From: Stygiobacter sp.
GTDB lineage: Bacteria > Pseudomonadota > Alphaproteobacteria > Rhodospirillales > Magnetospirillaceae
Assembly (NCBI GenBank): GCA_006218045.1
Contig: VBWB01000008.1
Coordinates: 62,001-126,000 of the forward strand
Direction of reading: 5' to 3'
Length of the DNA: 64,000 bases
In this document: positions 9,756 to 17,858 of the stretch, piece by piece
How the letters are laid out: the number at the start of each line of letters is the position of its first letter
Numbering within the stretch: position 1 is the first letter of the stretch
Notes under the pieces: generated by a model
The model's database searches: none
What the model saw: only the letters and a program-made list of their open reading frames with translations
What the model was told of the DNA's origin: nothing
Program-made: the position numbers and the translations under genes

Positions 9756-10064
9756 ATGCCCGTCTCCGCCGTCGTCGCGGCTGAAACCGTCTATCCGGTG
9801 ATGGTCAACGGCTATTTGTGCTACAGCGCCGCCGAAGTGGCAGCGGTGCGGCGGGGGCAGTCGCCCGAATCGGTCAAGCCCGGTGCCGGTAACAGCAGCA
9901 GCCAAACCGAGGACGCCGCCACCATCCAGGCCCAAGCCCAGGCGCAAGCCAAGGCTTTGGCCGAGGCGCAGGCGCGCATCGCCCAACTGACCCAGTCGGC
10001 GGATGCCTTGGCGCAAAGTCTGGAAAAAGGCGGGCGCGGGACCGTCGTTGACATCTACACCTGA
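9756..10064 (+). CDS. Small uncharacterised protein, Ala/Gln-rich helix
   Basis: A 102-residue protein without a recognised domain. The start ATG at 9756 has an excellent AGGAGG (9745-9750), so the gene looks translated. Residues 1-45 contain PVMVNGYLCYSAAEVAAVRRG. Residues 55-95 form a low-complexity AQAQAQAKALAEAQARIAQL helix likely to be a coiled coil. There is no signal peptide or membrane segment. It is transcribed toward galU, with the galU terminator just after its stop. Function unknown. Confidence 0.7.
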   Translation: MPVSAVVAAETVYPVMVNGYLCYSAAEVAAVRRGQSPESVKPGAGNSSSQTEDAATIQAQAQAQAKALAEAQARIAQLTQSADALAQSLEKGGRGTVVDIYT

Positions 10065-10096
10065 AAAAAAGCCCGCCGGAAGGTCATTCCGGCGGG
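10064..10096 (-). terminator. Intrinsic terminator of galU
   Basis: A perfect 10-bp stem (10072-10081 with 10087-10096, five-base loop) is followed on the minus strand by C and seven T, the complement of 10064-10071. This is a textbook terminator 29 bases past the galU stop. The T-run complement begins at the stop codon of the small facing gene. Confidence 0.9.
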
Positions 10097-10124
10097 TCCA
10101 GTGGCAGGAGACTCCGGGGCGGGG

Positions 10125-11000
10125 TCAGGCGACCCGGCGCCCGCTCATGGCCTGGATATGGGCCAGGGTGGCGGCAGCGGTATCGGGATGGGCCAGGGCC
10201 TGATCGATGATGGCCTGGACATAGCCAGCCTTGGTGCCGCAATCGTAGCGGGTGCCGACGAAACGGAAGCCGGACAGGCCGACCTGGGCGATGGAGGCGG
10301 CGATGGCGTCGGTCAGCTGGATTTCACCGCCCTGGCCCTTTTGCTTGCGATCCAGGTAGTCGAACACCGCCGGTTCCAGGATGTAGCGCCCGATCACCGA
10401 CAAGGTGGACGGGGCGTCTTCCGGCTTGGGCTTTTCCACCATGCCCCGCGCTCGGGCGACCTGACCGTTTTCCTCGATCACATCCAGGATGCCGTAACGG
10501 TTCACATGGTCCAGCGGCACGTTTTCCACCGCCACCAGATGACCGCGGGTCATTTCCCATTGCTTGACCATCTGGGCCAGGGCGCCGGGTTTACCCAAGA
10601 TCAGGTCGTCGGGCAGCAACACGGCGAAGGGATCGTTGCCGATCACCGGCTTGGCGCACCACACCGCATGGCCCAGGCCCAAAGGCGCCGGCTGACGGAT
10701 GGCGGTGATGGTCACCCCCTTGGGGCAGGTGGAGCGGGCGATATCCAGCAATTCCAGCTTGCCGCGTTCTTCCAGCTGACGCTCCAACTCGGGCGAGCGG
10801 TCGAAGTGGTCGACCAGCAATTCCTTGCCCTTGGCGGTGATCAGGACGATGTCGGTGATGCCGGCCTCGGCGGCTTCCTCCACCGCGTACTGGATCAGGG
10901 GCTTGTCCACCACCGGCAGCAGCTCCTTGGGCAGCACCTTGGTGGCGGGCAGAACACGGGTGCCCATACCGGCGACGGGAAGAACGGCCTTGCGGATCAT
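10125..11000 (-). CDS. galU: UTP-glucose-1-phosphate uridylyltransferase
   Basis: A 291-residue nucleotidyltransferase that makes UDP-glucose from UTP and glucose-1-phosphate. Diagnostic motifs are AVLPVAGMGTRVLPATKVLPKE near the N-terminus (nucleotide loop), VDKPLIQYAVEEA, VLLPDDLI and VEKPKPEDAPS. The ATG at 11000 is used because the family starts exactly with MIRKAVLP. UDP-glucose is the substrate of the dehydrogenase at 53061, so the two genes together can supply UDP-glucuronate for polysaccharides. It has its own terminator, so it is probably a separate transcript from the ATPase pair upstream. Confidence 0.96.
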   Translation of the reverse strand: MIRKAVLPVAGMGTRVLPATKVLPKELLPVVDKPLIQYAVEEAAEAGITDIVLITAKGKELLVDHFDRSPELERQLEERGKLELLDIARSTCPKGVTITAIRQPAPLGLGHAVWCAKPVIGNDPFAVLLPDDLILGKPGALAQMVKQWEMTRGHLVAVENVPLDHVNRYGILDVIEENGQVARARGMVEKPKPEDAPSTLSVIGRYILEPAVFDYLDRKQKGQGGEIQLTDAIAASIAQVGLSGFRFVGTRYDCGTKAGYVQAIIDQALAHPDTAAATLAHIQAMSGRRVA

Positions 11001-11096
11001 GATCAACTCACTTGGTTGAGTTATGCGATGACCGGAACAATGCCCGGACATGATGTCGCGACCATGACGCGATTGTGGCGAAGCGGGGGCGTGTGC

Positions 11097-11720
11097 CTAA
11101 GCCGGAAACCAAGAGGTCAGACGCGAAATGATCGATTCGAAAGTGGGGCATGCCTTCAGGGCCTTGACGCTGGCCTTCTTGCCGATTTCCTCGAAATCTC
11201 TCGGAGAAATTGAACGGCGTAACTTGTTGAGCATGACGTACTCAAATAATTCCTTGGGTTGGGATGATTTCAATTCAGAAACGGTAATCTTGAGTTTGGT
11301 CGCACGTTCTTCGATCCATTGATCCAACTGATTTGGATCAATGCCGCAATAGGCCGCCAGGGCATTTTCGCAATGCCAGAGCCATTGCTCCAATTCTGGA
11401 ACCAATATGGCGACGGTGTGGTTGCCACTCCAGGTGACGCGGTCCAATCTGTCTGAAATGTTGATGGCCACTTCTTCGGGAGATTGCCGTATTTCCCTGC
11501 CCGAACCATGGTGATCCCACATCATCAGTATCTTGTGGTGACGCCCCTTTTTCATGCCAGCCAGTTCGGGACCGTTTTGGACCATCCCCGAGTCACGGGA
11601 ATGGTGGCGGTCGATGTCAAAGGTGATATCTCTAATGCCGATAGCCTGGGGCCGATTGAGAATGGCACGCATGAATGCCTGCGCATCGGCGTCGGCGGTG
11701 TAGACAAGCAAATCCTTCAT
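11097..11720 (-). CDS. Toprim-like small partner of the adjacent ATPase
   Basis: A 207-residue protein of unassigned family. Its motif pattern resembles stand-alone Toprim-like proteins paired with AAA ATPases: acidic D10/D12 in YTADADAQAF, WDHHGSGRE at 68-76 where a DxD-type metal motif is expected, and VPELEQWLW similar to the PE-E-W-L motif of such proteins. The start ATG at 11720 overlaps the ATPase stop as ATGA, indicating translational coupling. Base composition is low: 26 of 60 bases are G or C in 11281-11340. A role as nuclease or effector in an anti-phage pair is an inference, and the metal site is not canonical. Confidence 0.6.
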   Translation of the reverse strand: MKDLLVYTADADAQAFMRAILNRPQAIGIRDITFDIDRHHSRDSGMVQNGPELAGMKKGRHHKILMMWDHHGSGREIRQSPEEVAINISDRLDRVTWSGNHTVAILVPELEQWLWHCENALAAYCGIDPNQLDQWIEERATKLKITVSELKSSQPKELFEYVMLNKLRRSISPRDFEEIGKKASVKALKACPTFESIISRLTSWFPA

Positions 11721-12940
11721 TCTAAAATTCCGGCGGCGAATACGGCCCCGAGATCGGGCAGGCCATTCCACGTCTGGAGCATGGCATGGCTTGAGCCTGC
11801 CGTGACATGCACTCCGTCGTTTTCTCGGCTGAAACACAAAAGAGGCTTGATGCCGCATTGCTGAACTACCAGAGGCGAATGCGTCGCCAAAAGCATCTGC
11901 GCTCCCGGAATGGAAGAGAGCGAGCGCAAGATGATCTCTAAGGCCTTAGGGTGAACGCCGTTCTCGGGCTCTTCCACCATGTACAATGCCCCGTCAGGAG
12001 GGAGGAATGCCGGGATGGTCAATGCCATCATTCGCAGGGTGCCATCGCTGAGCACCCAACTGGGAGCTTCCAAGCCATTGTCGTACCGCAGCAAAAGGTA
12101 TTCCGCGTTGTCTGCTTGCCGTCGCGCCCAGCCGACATTGATCAGATCGGGCAGCGCGTAGCGCAGATGTTCCGCCCAGCGTGCAACGGGGCTTTCCGGT
12201 TCTGCCCAATACGGTCCCTGACCTCCGTTTACGGCTAACAGTCTGCCGACGACGCGGGCGAGATTCGTGCCGTCCAAATCCAAGTCGGCTGGTCTGGTTG
12301 CCGGGCAAGGAAGACGCATGGCAGGGCTGTTGAGTTGAATATAACGAATGCCACGCATCAGGAACCGTCTGACCGCATTGGCCGTCGGGTAGCGACGTTC
12401 GTCCGGGGGGGTGAGGCCTAAAGTCAGCTTGTCCAGGCCGAAATTGAACGAATCCTGATAGCGACCGTCCTCTCTTTGATAAAAATCGGTGAAGTTAGCC
12501 GTTTTGCCGAGCAGGCGCTTTGGCTTGACGTTTGGGCTGAACGATAGCTGGTTTCCGGATTTCAGCCACGACTTTGAGTACAGTTTCAGTGATTCGTCGC
12601 TAACGCAAACCCCAGCCTGAACATCTTGTTTGACTGCCAACCGGTAGAGCAGCAGGCTTTCCGACAGTTCTTGCCGCTGGTCCGACAAATCCAGCCACAG
12701 TTCAATTTCGATGATCCCGCCTTGGCGCATCCAGGTCAGATCGTTGAAATCGGCGATGTGGCGAGACTCGACGGCGTCAGCGGGCCCCTGGGTTAGGCAG
12801 TCACGGACAAAATCGATCGCATCGAGAAATGTCGTCTTGCCGATACCGTTGGGGCCAACCAGGACATGGAACGGTCCCAAGGGGAGGTTGCAAATCTCTT
12901 TGATGGCCTTGAAATTCCGAATAGTCAGGCCGACGATCAT
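11717..12940 (-). CDS. OLD/RecF-like AAA ATPase of a two-gene putative defence system
   Basis: A 407-residue ABC-type AAA ATPase (AAA_15/AAA_21 style) with Walker A GPNGIGKTT (29-37), a signature-like VLSDGTLRMM, Walker B ALYMVEEPENGVHP and switch His in LLATHSPLVV near the C-terminus. It has no C-terminal Toprim domain of its own; the downstream gene seems to supply one. Such split ATPase/Toprim-like pairs are common in defence islands. The start ATG at 12940 fits the family beginning MIVGLTIRNFKAI. Composition is about half GC (29/60 in 12541-12600, 31/60 in 12481-12540), lower than the neighbouring metabolic genes, suggesting transfer. It sits between rpe and galU. Confidence 0.85.
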   Translation of the reverse strand: MIVGLTIRNFKAIKEICNLPLGPFHVLVGPNGIGKTTFLDAIDFVRDCLTQGPADAVESRHIADFNDLTWMRQGGIIEIELWLDLSDQRQELSESLLLYRLAVKQDVQAGVCVSDESLKLYSKSWLKSGNQLSFSPNVKPKRLLGKTANFTDFYQREDGRYQDSFNFGLDKLTLGLTPPDERRYPTANAVRRFLMRGIRYIQLNSPAMRLPCPATRPADLDLDGTNLARVVGRLLAVNGGQGPYWAEPESPVARWAEHLRYALPDLINVGWARRQADNAEYLLLRYDNGLEAPSWVLSDGTLRMMALTIPAFLPPDGALYMVEEPENGVHPKALEIILRSLSSIPGAQMLLATHSPLVVQQCGIKPLLCFSRENDGVHVTAGSSHAMLQTWNGLPDLGAVFAAGILE

Positions 12941-13015
12941 CGGGTGCCTCCGCTGCTGCCCGGGCAAAATACAGGAAATGGCGGAGCAAATAAATGGGCG
13001 GTGGAAATTGAGCCA

Positions 13016-13666
13016 TCAGCCCTTGGAATTCTTGATCGCCGCGATATTGGCGGCGTAATCCTTGGTCTTGAACACGGCGGACCCGGCGACCAGACAGGTG
13101 GCGCCGGCTTCGATCACCTTCCAGGCATTGTCGGCGGTCACACCGCCGTCGACCTGGATGTCGATGGGCCGGTCACCGATCATGCGCTTGATGCGGGCGA
13201 TCTTGTCCAACTGGCTGGTGATGAAGCTTTGACCGCCGAAGCCGGGATTGACGCTCATCACCAGCACCATGTCGATGCTGTCGAGCACGTATTCGATGAC
13301 GTTTTCCGGTGTATGCGGGTTAAGCGAGACGCCGGCTTTCTTGCCTAAGGCGCGGATCGCCTGGACCGAGCGGTGCAGATGCTTGTCGGCCTCGGCGTGG
13401 ACGGTGATCAAATCGGCGCCGGCCTTGGCGTAATCTTCCAAAGAGGGCTGGGCCGGGTCGATCATCAGATGGACGTCGAAGACCTTCTTGGTCCATGGGC
13501 GGATGGCCTTGATCACCGGCGGGCCGAAGGTCAGGTTGGGGACGAAATGTCCGTCCATGACGTCGATGTGAATCCAGTCGCAGCCGGCTTCGTCGATGGC
13601 TTTGACCTCGGCACCCAATTGGGCGAAATCGGCGGACAGGATGGACGGCGCGATCAGAACGGACAT
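13016..13666 (-). CDS. rpe: Ribulose-phosphate 3-epimerase
   Basis: A 216-residue TIM-barrel enzyme interconverting ribulose-5-phosphate and xylulose-5-phosphate for the Calvin and pentose phosphate cycles. Motifs include [30 protein letters not shown] with metal-binding His and Asp, [19 protein letters not shown] and QVDGGV with the catalytic Asp. The start ATG at 13666 has GGGAGG seven bases upstream. It is the last gene of the Calvin-cycle operon, separated from fba by a 134-base gap that contains a palindromic repeat pair. Confidence 0.96.
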   Translation of the reverse strand: MSVLIAPSILSADFAQLGAEVKAIDEAGCDWIHIDVMDGHFVPNLTFGPPVIKAIRPWTKKVFDVHLMIDPAQPSLEDYAKAGADLITVHAEADKHLHRSVQAIRALGKKAGVSLNPHTPENVIEYVLDSIDMVLVMSVNPGFGGQSFITSQLDKIARIKRMIGDRPIDIQVDGGVTADNAWKVIEAGATCLVAGSAVFKTKDYAANIAAIKNSKG

Positions 13667-13698
13667 GGTTTTCCTCCCGTTGTTCAAGGCAAACTCCA

Positions 13699-13787
13699 CC
13701 GTCATGCCCGCGCAGGCGGGCATCCAGGAGTCACCGGACAGGCCGGTGGTGCACCCCCCTGGATCCCCGCTTTCGCGGGGATGACGG
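13699..13787. repeat. Inverted pair of 30-bp palindromic units
   Basis: Two imperfect copies of a CCGTCAT-CCCGC...GCGGG-ATCCAGG unit face each other at 13699-13728 and 13758-13787. Each contains its own hairpin: 13704-13711 with 13716-13723, and 13763-13770 with 13775-13782, both with 4-base loops. Such units are widespread in alphaproteobacterial intergenic DNA. Here they lie inside the fba-rpe spacer and could stabilise or attenuate the transcript. Confidence 0.8.
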
Positions 13788-13800
13788 GGTTTGCGGTGAT

Positions 13801-14865
13801 TTAGTTGATCTTGGGGTCCAGATCGCCCTTGGCGTAACGGTTGGCCATATTTTCCAGCGAGATCGGCTTGATCTTGGAGGCATTGCCGGCGGTGCCGAAG
13901 GCTTCGTAACGGGCCGTGCAGATGGCCTTCATGCCGGCCATGGCCGGCTTGAGGAAATCGCGCGGGTCGAACTTCTTGGGGTTCTCGGCCAGATACTTGC
14001 GGACCGAGCCGGTGGCGGCCATGCGCAGATCGGTGTCGATATTGACCTTGCGCACGCCGTGCTTGATGCCCTCGACGATTTCTTCCACCGGCACGCCATA
14101 GGTCTCACCCAGATCGCCGCCGTGATCGTTGATGATCTTCAGCCAGTCCTGCGGCACCGAGGAGGAACCATGCATCACCAGATGGGTGTTGGGGATGCGG
14201 GCGTGGATTTCCTTGATCCGCGAAATGGCCAGCACGTCGCCGGTGGGCGGACGGGTGAACTTGTAGGCGCCGTGACTGGTGCCGATGGCGATGGCCAGGG
14301 CGTCGACCTTGGTCAATTTGACGAATTCGGCGGCTTCGTCGGGGTCGGTCAGCAGCTTGGAATGATCCAGCTTGCCCTCGGCGCCGATGCCGTCTTCCTC
14401 GCCGGCCATGCCGGTTTCCAAGGAACCCAGGCAGCCCAGCTCGCCCTCGACCGAGACGCCGCAGGCATGGGCGAGGTCGACCACCTTCCTGGTGACGGCG
14501 ACGTTATACTCCCAATCCGACGGGGTCTTGCCGTCTTCCAGCAAACTGCCGTCCATCATCACCGACGAGAACGCCGACTGGATGGCGCGGATGTTCACCC
14601 CTGGGCTGGTGCCGTGATCCTGGTGCATGCACACCGGGATGAAGGGATAAGCCTCGGCGGCCGCCAGGATCAGGTGCCGCAGGAAGGGCTCGCCGGCATA
14701 TTTGCGCGCGCCGGCCGAGGCCTGCAGGATGACCGGGCTGTCGGTTTCGGCAGCGGCCTCCATGATGGCCTTGACCTGCTCCATGTTGTTGACGTTGAAC
14801 GCCGGGACGCCATAGCCGAACTCGGCGGCGTGATCCAGGAGCTGGCGCATGGAAACGAGAGGCAT
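13801..14865 (-). CDS. fba: Class II fructose-bisphosphate aldolase
   Basis: A 354-residue zinc-dependent aldolase (Calvin-cycle subtype, CbbA). It condenses dihydroxyacetone phosphate with glyceraldehyde-3-phosphate or erythrose-4-phosphate. Zinc-site residues are in CMHQDHGTS and later in [22 protein letters not shown] near the start and [14 protein letters not shown] near the end are family hallmarks. GGGAG precedes the ATG at 14865. It lies 25 bases downstream of transketolase in the same operon. Confidence 0.96.
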   Translation of the reverse strand: MPLVSMRQLLDHAAEFGYGVPAFNVNNMEQVKAIMEAAAETDSPVILQASAGARKYAGEPFLRHLILAAAEAYPFIPVCMHQDHGTSPGVNIRAIQSAFSSVMMDGSLLEDGKTPSDWEYNVAVTRKVVDLAHACGVSVEGELGCLGSLETGMAGEEDGIGAEGKLDHSKLLTDPDEAAEFVKLTKVDALAIAIGTSHGAYKFTRPPTGDVLAISRIKEIHARIPNTHLVMHGSSSVPQDWLKIINDHGGDLGETYGVPVEEIVEGIKHGVRKVNIDTDLRMAATGSVRKYLAENPKKFDPRDFLKPAMAGMKAICTARYEAFGTAGNASKIKPISLENMANRYAKGDLDPKIN

Positions 14866-14890
14866 TTCTTATTCTCCCTTATGAATTCTT

Positions 14891-16888
14891 TTACAGACGG
14901 GCCAGGGCCGCGTCCGCCACCGCATCCGCGGTAATGCCGAAATGAGCGTACAGCTTGTCGGCCGGAGCGGAGGCACCGTACCCGGTCATGCCGATGACCG
15001 CGCCGTCCAGGCCGACATAGCGTTCCCAGCCGAAGGTGGAGAGCGCCTCGACGGCGACCCGCACGCATCCTTCACCCAGGACCTCAGCACGATACTCCTT
15101 TGACTGCCGGTCGAACAGCTCCCAGCACGGCATCGACACCACGGCGGCCTGAACCCCCTTGGCCGCCAGCAGCTTGCGGGCGTCGAGCGCCAGCGACACT
15201 TCCGAACCGGTGGCCAGCAAGGTGACCTGACGCTTGCCTTCCGCTTCCACCAGGACATAGGCGCCCTTGGCGGTCAGATTGTCGGCGGTGTGGGTGGTGC
15301 GCAAGGTCGGCAGGTTCTGGCGCGACAGGGCGAAGCAGCTCGGTCCCTTGTGGTTCAGCAGGGCGACTTCATAGGCTTCCATGGTCTCCACCGCGTCCGC
15401 CGGGCGGAACACCAGGGTGTTGGGGGTGGCGCGGAGCGCCGCGATGGTTTCGATCGGCTGATGGGTGGGGCCGTCTTCGCCCAGACCGATGGAATCGTGG
15501 GTCAGCACATAAAGAACCCGCTGTTCCATCAACGCCGACATGCGCAGCGCCGGCCACAGATAATTGGCGAAAATCAGGAAGGTGCCGCCATAGGGGATGA
15601 AGCCGCCATGCAGCGCCAGACCGTTCATCACCGCCGCCATGCCGTGCTCGCGGATGCCGTAATGGATGTAACGACCGGCAAAGGCGCCGGCGGCGATGGA
15701 CGGCGCGCAGGCCTTGGTGTTGGTCAGGTTGGAATGGGTCAAATCGGCCGAGCCGCCGATCATTTCCGGGATGGCGGCGGTGAGGACTTCCAGCGCGTCC
15801 TGGCTGGCCTTGCGGGTGGCCAGCTTCGGCTGCTCGGCGGAAATCTTGGCCTTGAACGCCTGGACGGCGGCCTGCCAGCCATCGGGCAGACGGCCTTCCT
15901 GGGTGCGGCTGAACTCGGCCTTGACCGGGGCGGTCAGGGCACCCAGGCGGCCTTCCCAGGCTTGGCGCTCGGCATTACCCCGGCTGCCGGCGGTGCGCCA
16001 GGCGGACAGAACGTGATTGGGGATGACGAAGGGCTCATAGGGCCAGTTGGCGGCATCGCGGGCGGCCTTGATCTCGTCGGTGCCCAGGGGGGCGCCGTGG
16101 ACCTTTTCCGAACCGCATTTGTTGGGGGCACCCTTGCCGATGATGGTGCGGCACGCGATCAGGGTCGGCTTGTCCGACCGGCGCGCCGCCTCGATGGCGC
16201 TGGCGATCTGTTCCGGGTCATGGCCGTCGATGCGGGCGGTGGCCCAGCCGGCGGCGGCGAAGCGGGCGCATTGGTCGTCCGAGGTGGACAGCGCGGTGTC
16301 GCCGTCGATGCAGATATGGTTGTCGTCCCACAGCACGATCATTTTGGCAAGCTTCAGGTGGCCGGCCAGGGTGATGGCTTCCTGGCTGATGCCTTCCATC
16401 AGGCAGCCGTCACCGACGATGACATAGGTGTAGTGATTGGCGATATCGGTACCATAACGGGCGGCCTGCATGGCCTCGGCCAGGGCGAAGCCGACGGCGT
16501 TGGTGATGCCTTGGCCCAGCGGGCCGGTGGTGGTGTCGGCGTTGCTGACATGGCCGAATTCCGGGTGGCCGGCGGTGCGGTAGCCAAGCTGGCGGAAATT
16601 CTTGATCTGCTCGATGTCCAAATCATCGTAACCGGTCAGATAGCCCAGCGCATACAGCAGCATGGAGCCATGGCCGGCGGACAGGACGAAGCGGTCGCGG
16701 TCGGCCCATTTGGGCGATTTGGCATCGAACTTCAAGAAGCGGGTGAACAAGACGGTGGCGACGTCGGCCATGCCCATGGGCATGCCGGGATGGCCGGACT
16801 TGGCCTTTTCGATGGCGTCCATGGACAGGAAACGGATGGCGTTGGCCATTTCGGCGTGGGTGGCGGTGTTGGGCGGAGATGCGGTCAT
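14891..16888 (-). CDS. tkt: Transketolase
   Basis: A 665-residue thiamine-diphosphate enzyme moving two-carbon ketol units in the Calvin and pentose phosphate cycles. Motifs are SGHPGMPMG, the cofactor-binding GDGCLMEG, the pyrimidine-domain REHGMAAVMNGL and DSIGLGEDGPTHQP. The ATG at 16888 with AAGGAC upstream is used; the frame remains open 60 codons further but overlaps prk with no similarity to the family. The position between prk and fba marks it as the autotrophic (cbbT) copy. Confidence 0.96.
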   Translation of the reverse strand: MTASPPNTATHAEMANAIRFLSMDAIEKAKSGHPGMPMGMADVATVLFTRFLKFDAKSPKWADRDRFVLSAGHGSMLLYALGYLTGYDDLDIEQIKNFRQLGYRTAGHPEFGHVSNADTTTGPLGQGITNAVGFALAEAMQAARYGTDIANHYTYVIVGDGCLMEGISQEAITLAGHLKLAKMIVLWDDNHICIDGDTALSTSDDQCARFAAAGWATARIDGHDPEQIASAIEAARRSDKPTLIACRTIIGKGAPNKCGSEKVHGAPLGTDEIKAARDAANWPYEPFVIPNHVLSAWRTAGSRGNAERQAWEGRLGALTAPVKAEFSRTQEGRLPDGWQAAVQAFKAKISAEQPKLATRKASQDALEVLTAAIPEMIGGSADLTHSNLTNTKACAPSIAAGAFAGRYIHYGIREHGMAAVMNGLALHGGFIPYGGTFLIFANYLWPALRMSALMEQRVLYVLTHDSIGLGEDGPTHQPIETIAALRATPNTLVFRPADAVETMEAYEVALLNHKGPSCFALSRQNLPTLRTTHTADNLTAKGAYVLVEAEGKRQVTLLATGSEVSLALDARKLLAAKGVQAAVVSMPCWELFDRQSKEYRAEVLGEGCVRVAVEALSTFGWERYVGLDGAVIGMTGYGASAPADKLYAHFGITADAVADAALARL

Positions 16889-16908
16889 CGTTTCGTCCTT
16901 GGGATGGG

Positions 16909-17853
16909 TTAACAGGTGGCGGTCAGGCCCTGGGCGGCCTTGACCAGATGATAGGTGATCAACAATTGCGACAGGGCCAGGGTGTGGCTGCTGGCCGTCT
17001 GGCCGGCCCGGTCGGTGAAACGGCCCAAAGGCGCGCGCAAATGGCTGGCCTCGGGGATCAGGCTCCACAACAGATCTTCCACCGCCTTGGCCCGGCGGCC
17101 ATCGATGCTGCCGGAAATCTCCAGGACATCCACCGGCTTGCCGTCGCTGTCCCGGGCCAGGGCCAGATGGAAGCCGCCCTTGCCGCCGGCATCGAGCACC
17201 GGCCCGAGATCGGGATGGGCCAGGGTCGGGCGCAGCAGATGGCGGGCGTTCAACGGGGCGTCGATTTCACCGACGGAACCGGCGGGCGGGGCGAAGCGGA
17301 CGACGATGTCGGCGAAGCTGCGTTGCGGCTGCACATGGGCGAGGGCATCGGCCTCGCGCCGATCCAGCGACACTTGCACGTCCTCGGGCGAATAGCCGCG
17401 CTCGGCGCAGTCGCGCGCCTGTTTCCAGCGGGTGCGCAAAACCTCGTCCGGCTCGACGAACACCTTGACGTCGTAGCAATCGCGCAAAGCCCGGCTGTGA
17501 TAGGCCAGCACACCCTCGACGATGACGAAGGGTCGGGGCTCCAGCCGCGCCGGCGGGCACAGGCTGCCGTCCTTGTGGTTATAGACCGGCTTCAGGATGG
17601 GCTGGCCCCGGCGCAGCAGACACAGATGCTGCTCCAGGATATCCACGTGGTTGCCCTCGGGCGACAGGGCGGTGATGCCGATGCGGCGGCGCTCGGCGCG
17701 GGAATGGCGGTGATAATCGTCGGCTTGCAGCACCGCCACCCGGTCATGGCCCAAGATGGCGGCGATGCCCCCGGCCAGGGTGCTTTTGCCGGCAGCCGAA
17801 TCGCCGACCACGCCAAGGATGATGGGCTGATTGTCGGGGCGCAGGAACGGCAT
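16909..17853 (-). CDS. cbbP: Phosphoribulokinase
   Basis: A 314-residue class I phosphoribulokinase that phosphorylates ribulose-5-phosphate to ribulose-1,5-bisphosphate, the RuBisCO substrate. The Walker A motif GDSAAGKST is at 17-25, followed by DDYHRHSRAERRRIGITAL, typical of the bacterial octameric type, and FVIVEGVLAYHS. The ATG at 17853 follows the stop of the upstream gene by five bases, and its GAGGGGTGA ribosome site overlaps that stop. The presence of prk implies a Calvin cycle, although no RuBisCO gene or cbbR is within this window. Confidence 0.96.
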   Translation of the reverse strand: MPFLRPDNQPIILGVVGDSAAGKSTLAGGIAAILGHDRVAVLQADDYHRHSRAERRRIGITALSPEGNHVDILEQHLCLLRRGQPILKPVYNHKDGSLCPPARLEPRPFVIVEGVLAYHSRALRDCYDVKVFVEPDEVLRTRWKQARDCAERGYSPEDVQVSLDRREADALAHVQPQRSFADIVVRFAPPAGSVGEIDAPLNARHLLRPTLAHPDLGPVLDAGGKGGFHLALARDSDGKPVDVLEISGSIDGRRAKAVEDLLWSLIPEASHLRAPLGRFTDRAGQTASSHTLALSQLLITYHLVKAAQGLTATC

Positions 17854-17858
17854 CGGCC

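Noticed and set aside
13699-13787. CRISPR-like repeat pair
   Set aside because: Only two units, in inverted orientation, with no spacer series or cas genes.
15290-16912. A 540-codon plus-strand frame opposite transketolase
   Set aside because: Transketolase on the minus strand is unmistakable; the frame is a by-product of high GC third positions. The same applies to long frames opposite the OYE, MCP, GGDEF-EAL and HrpB genes.
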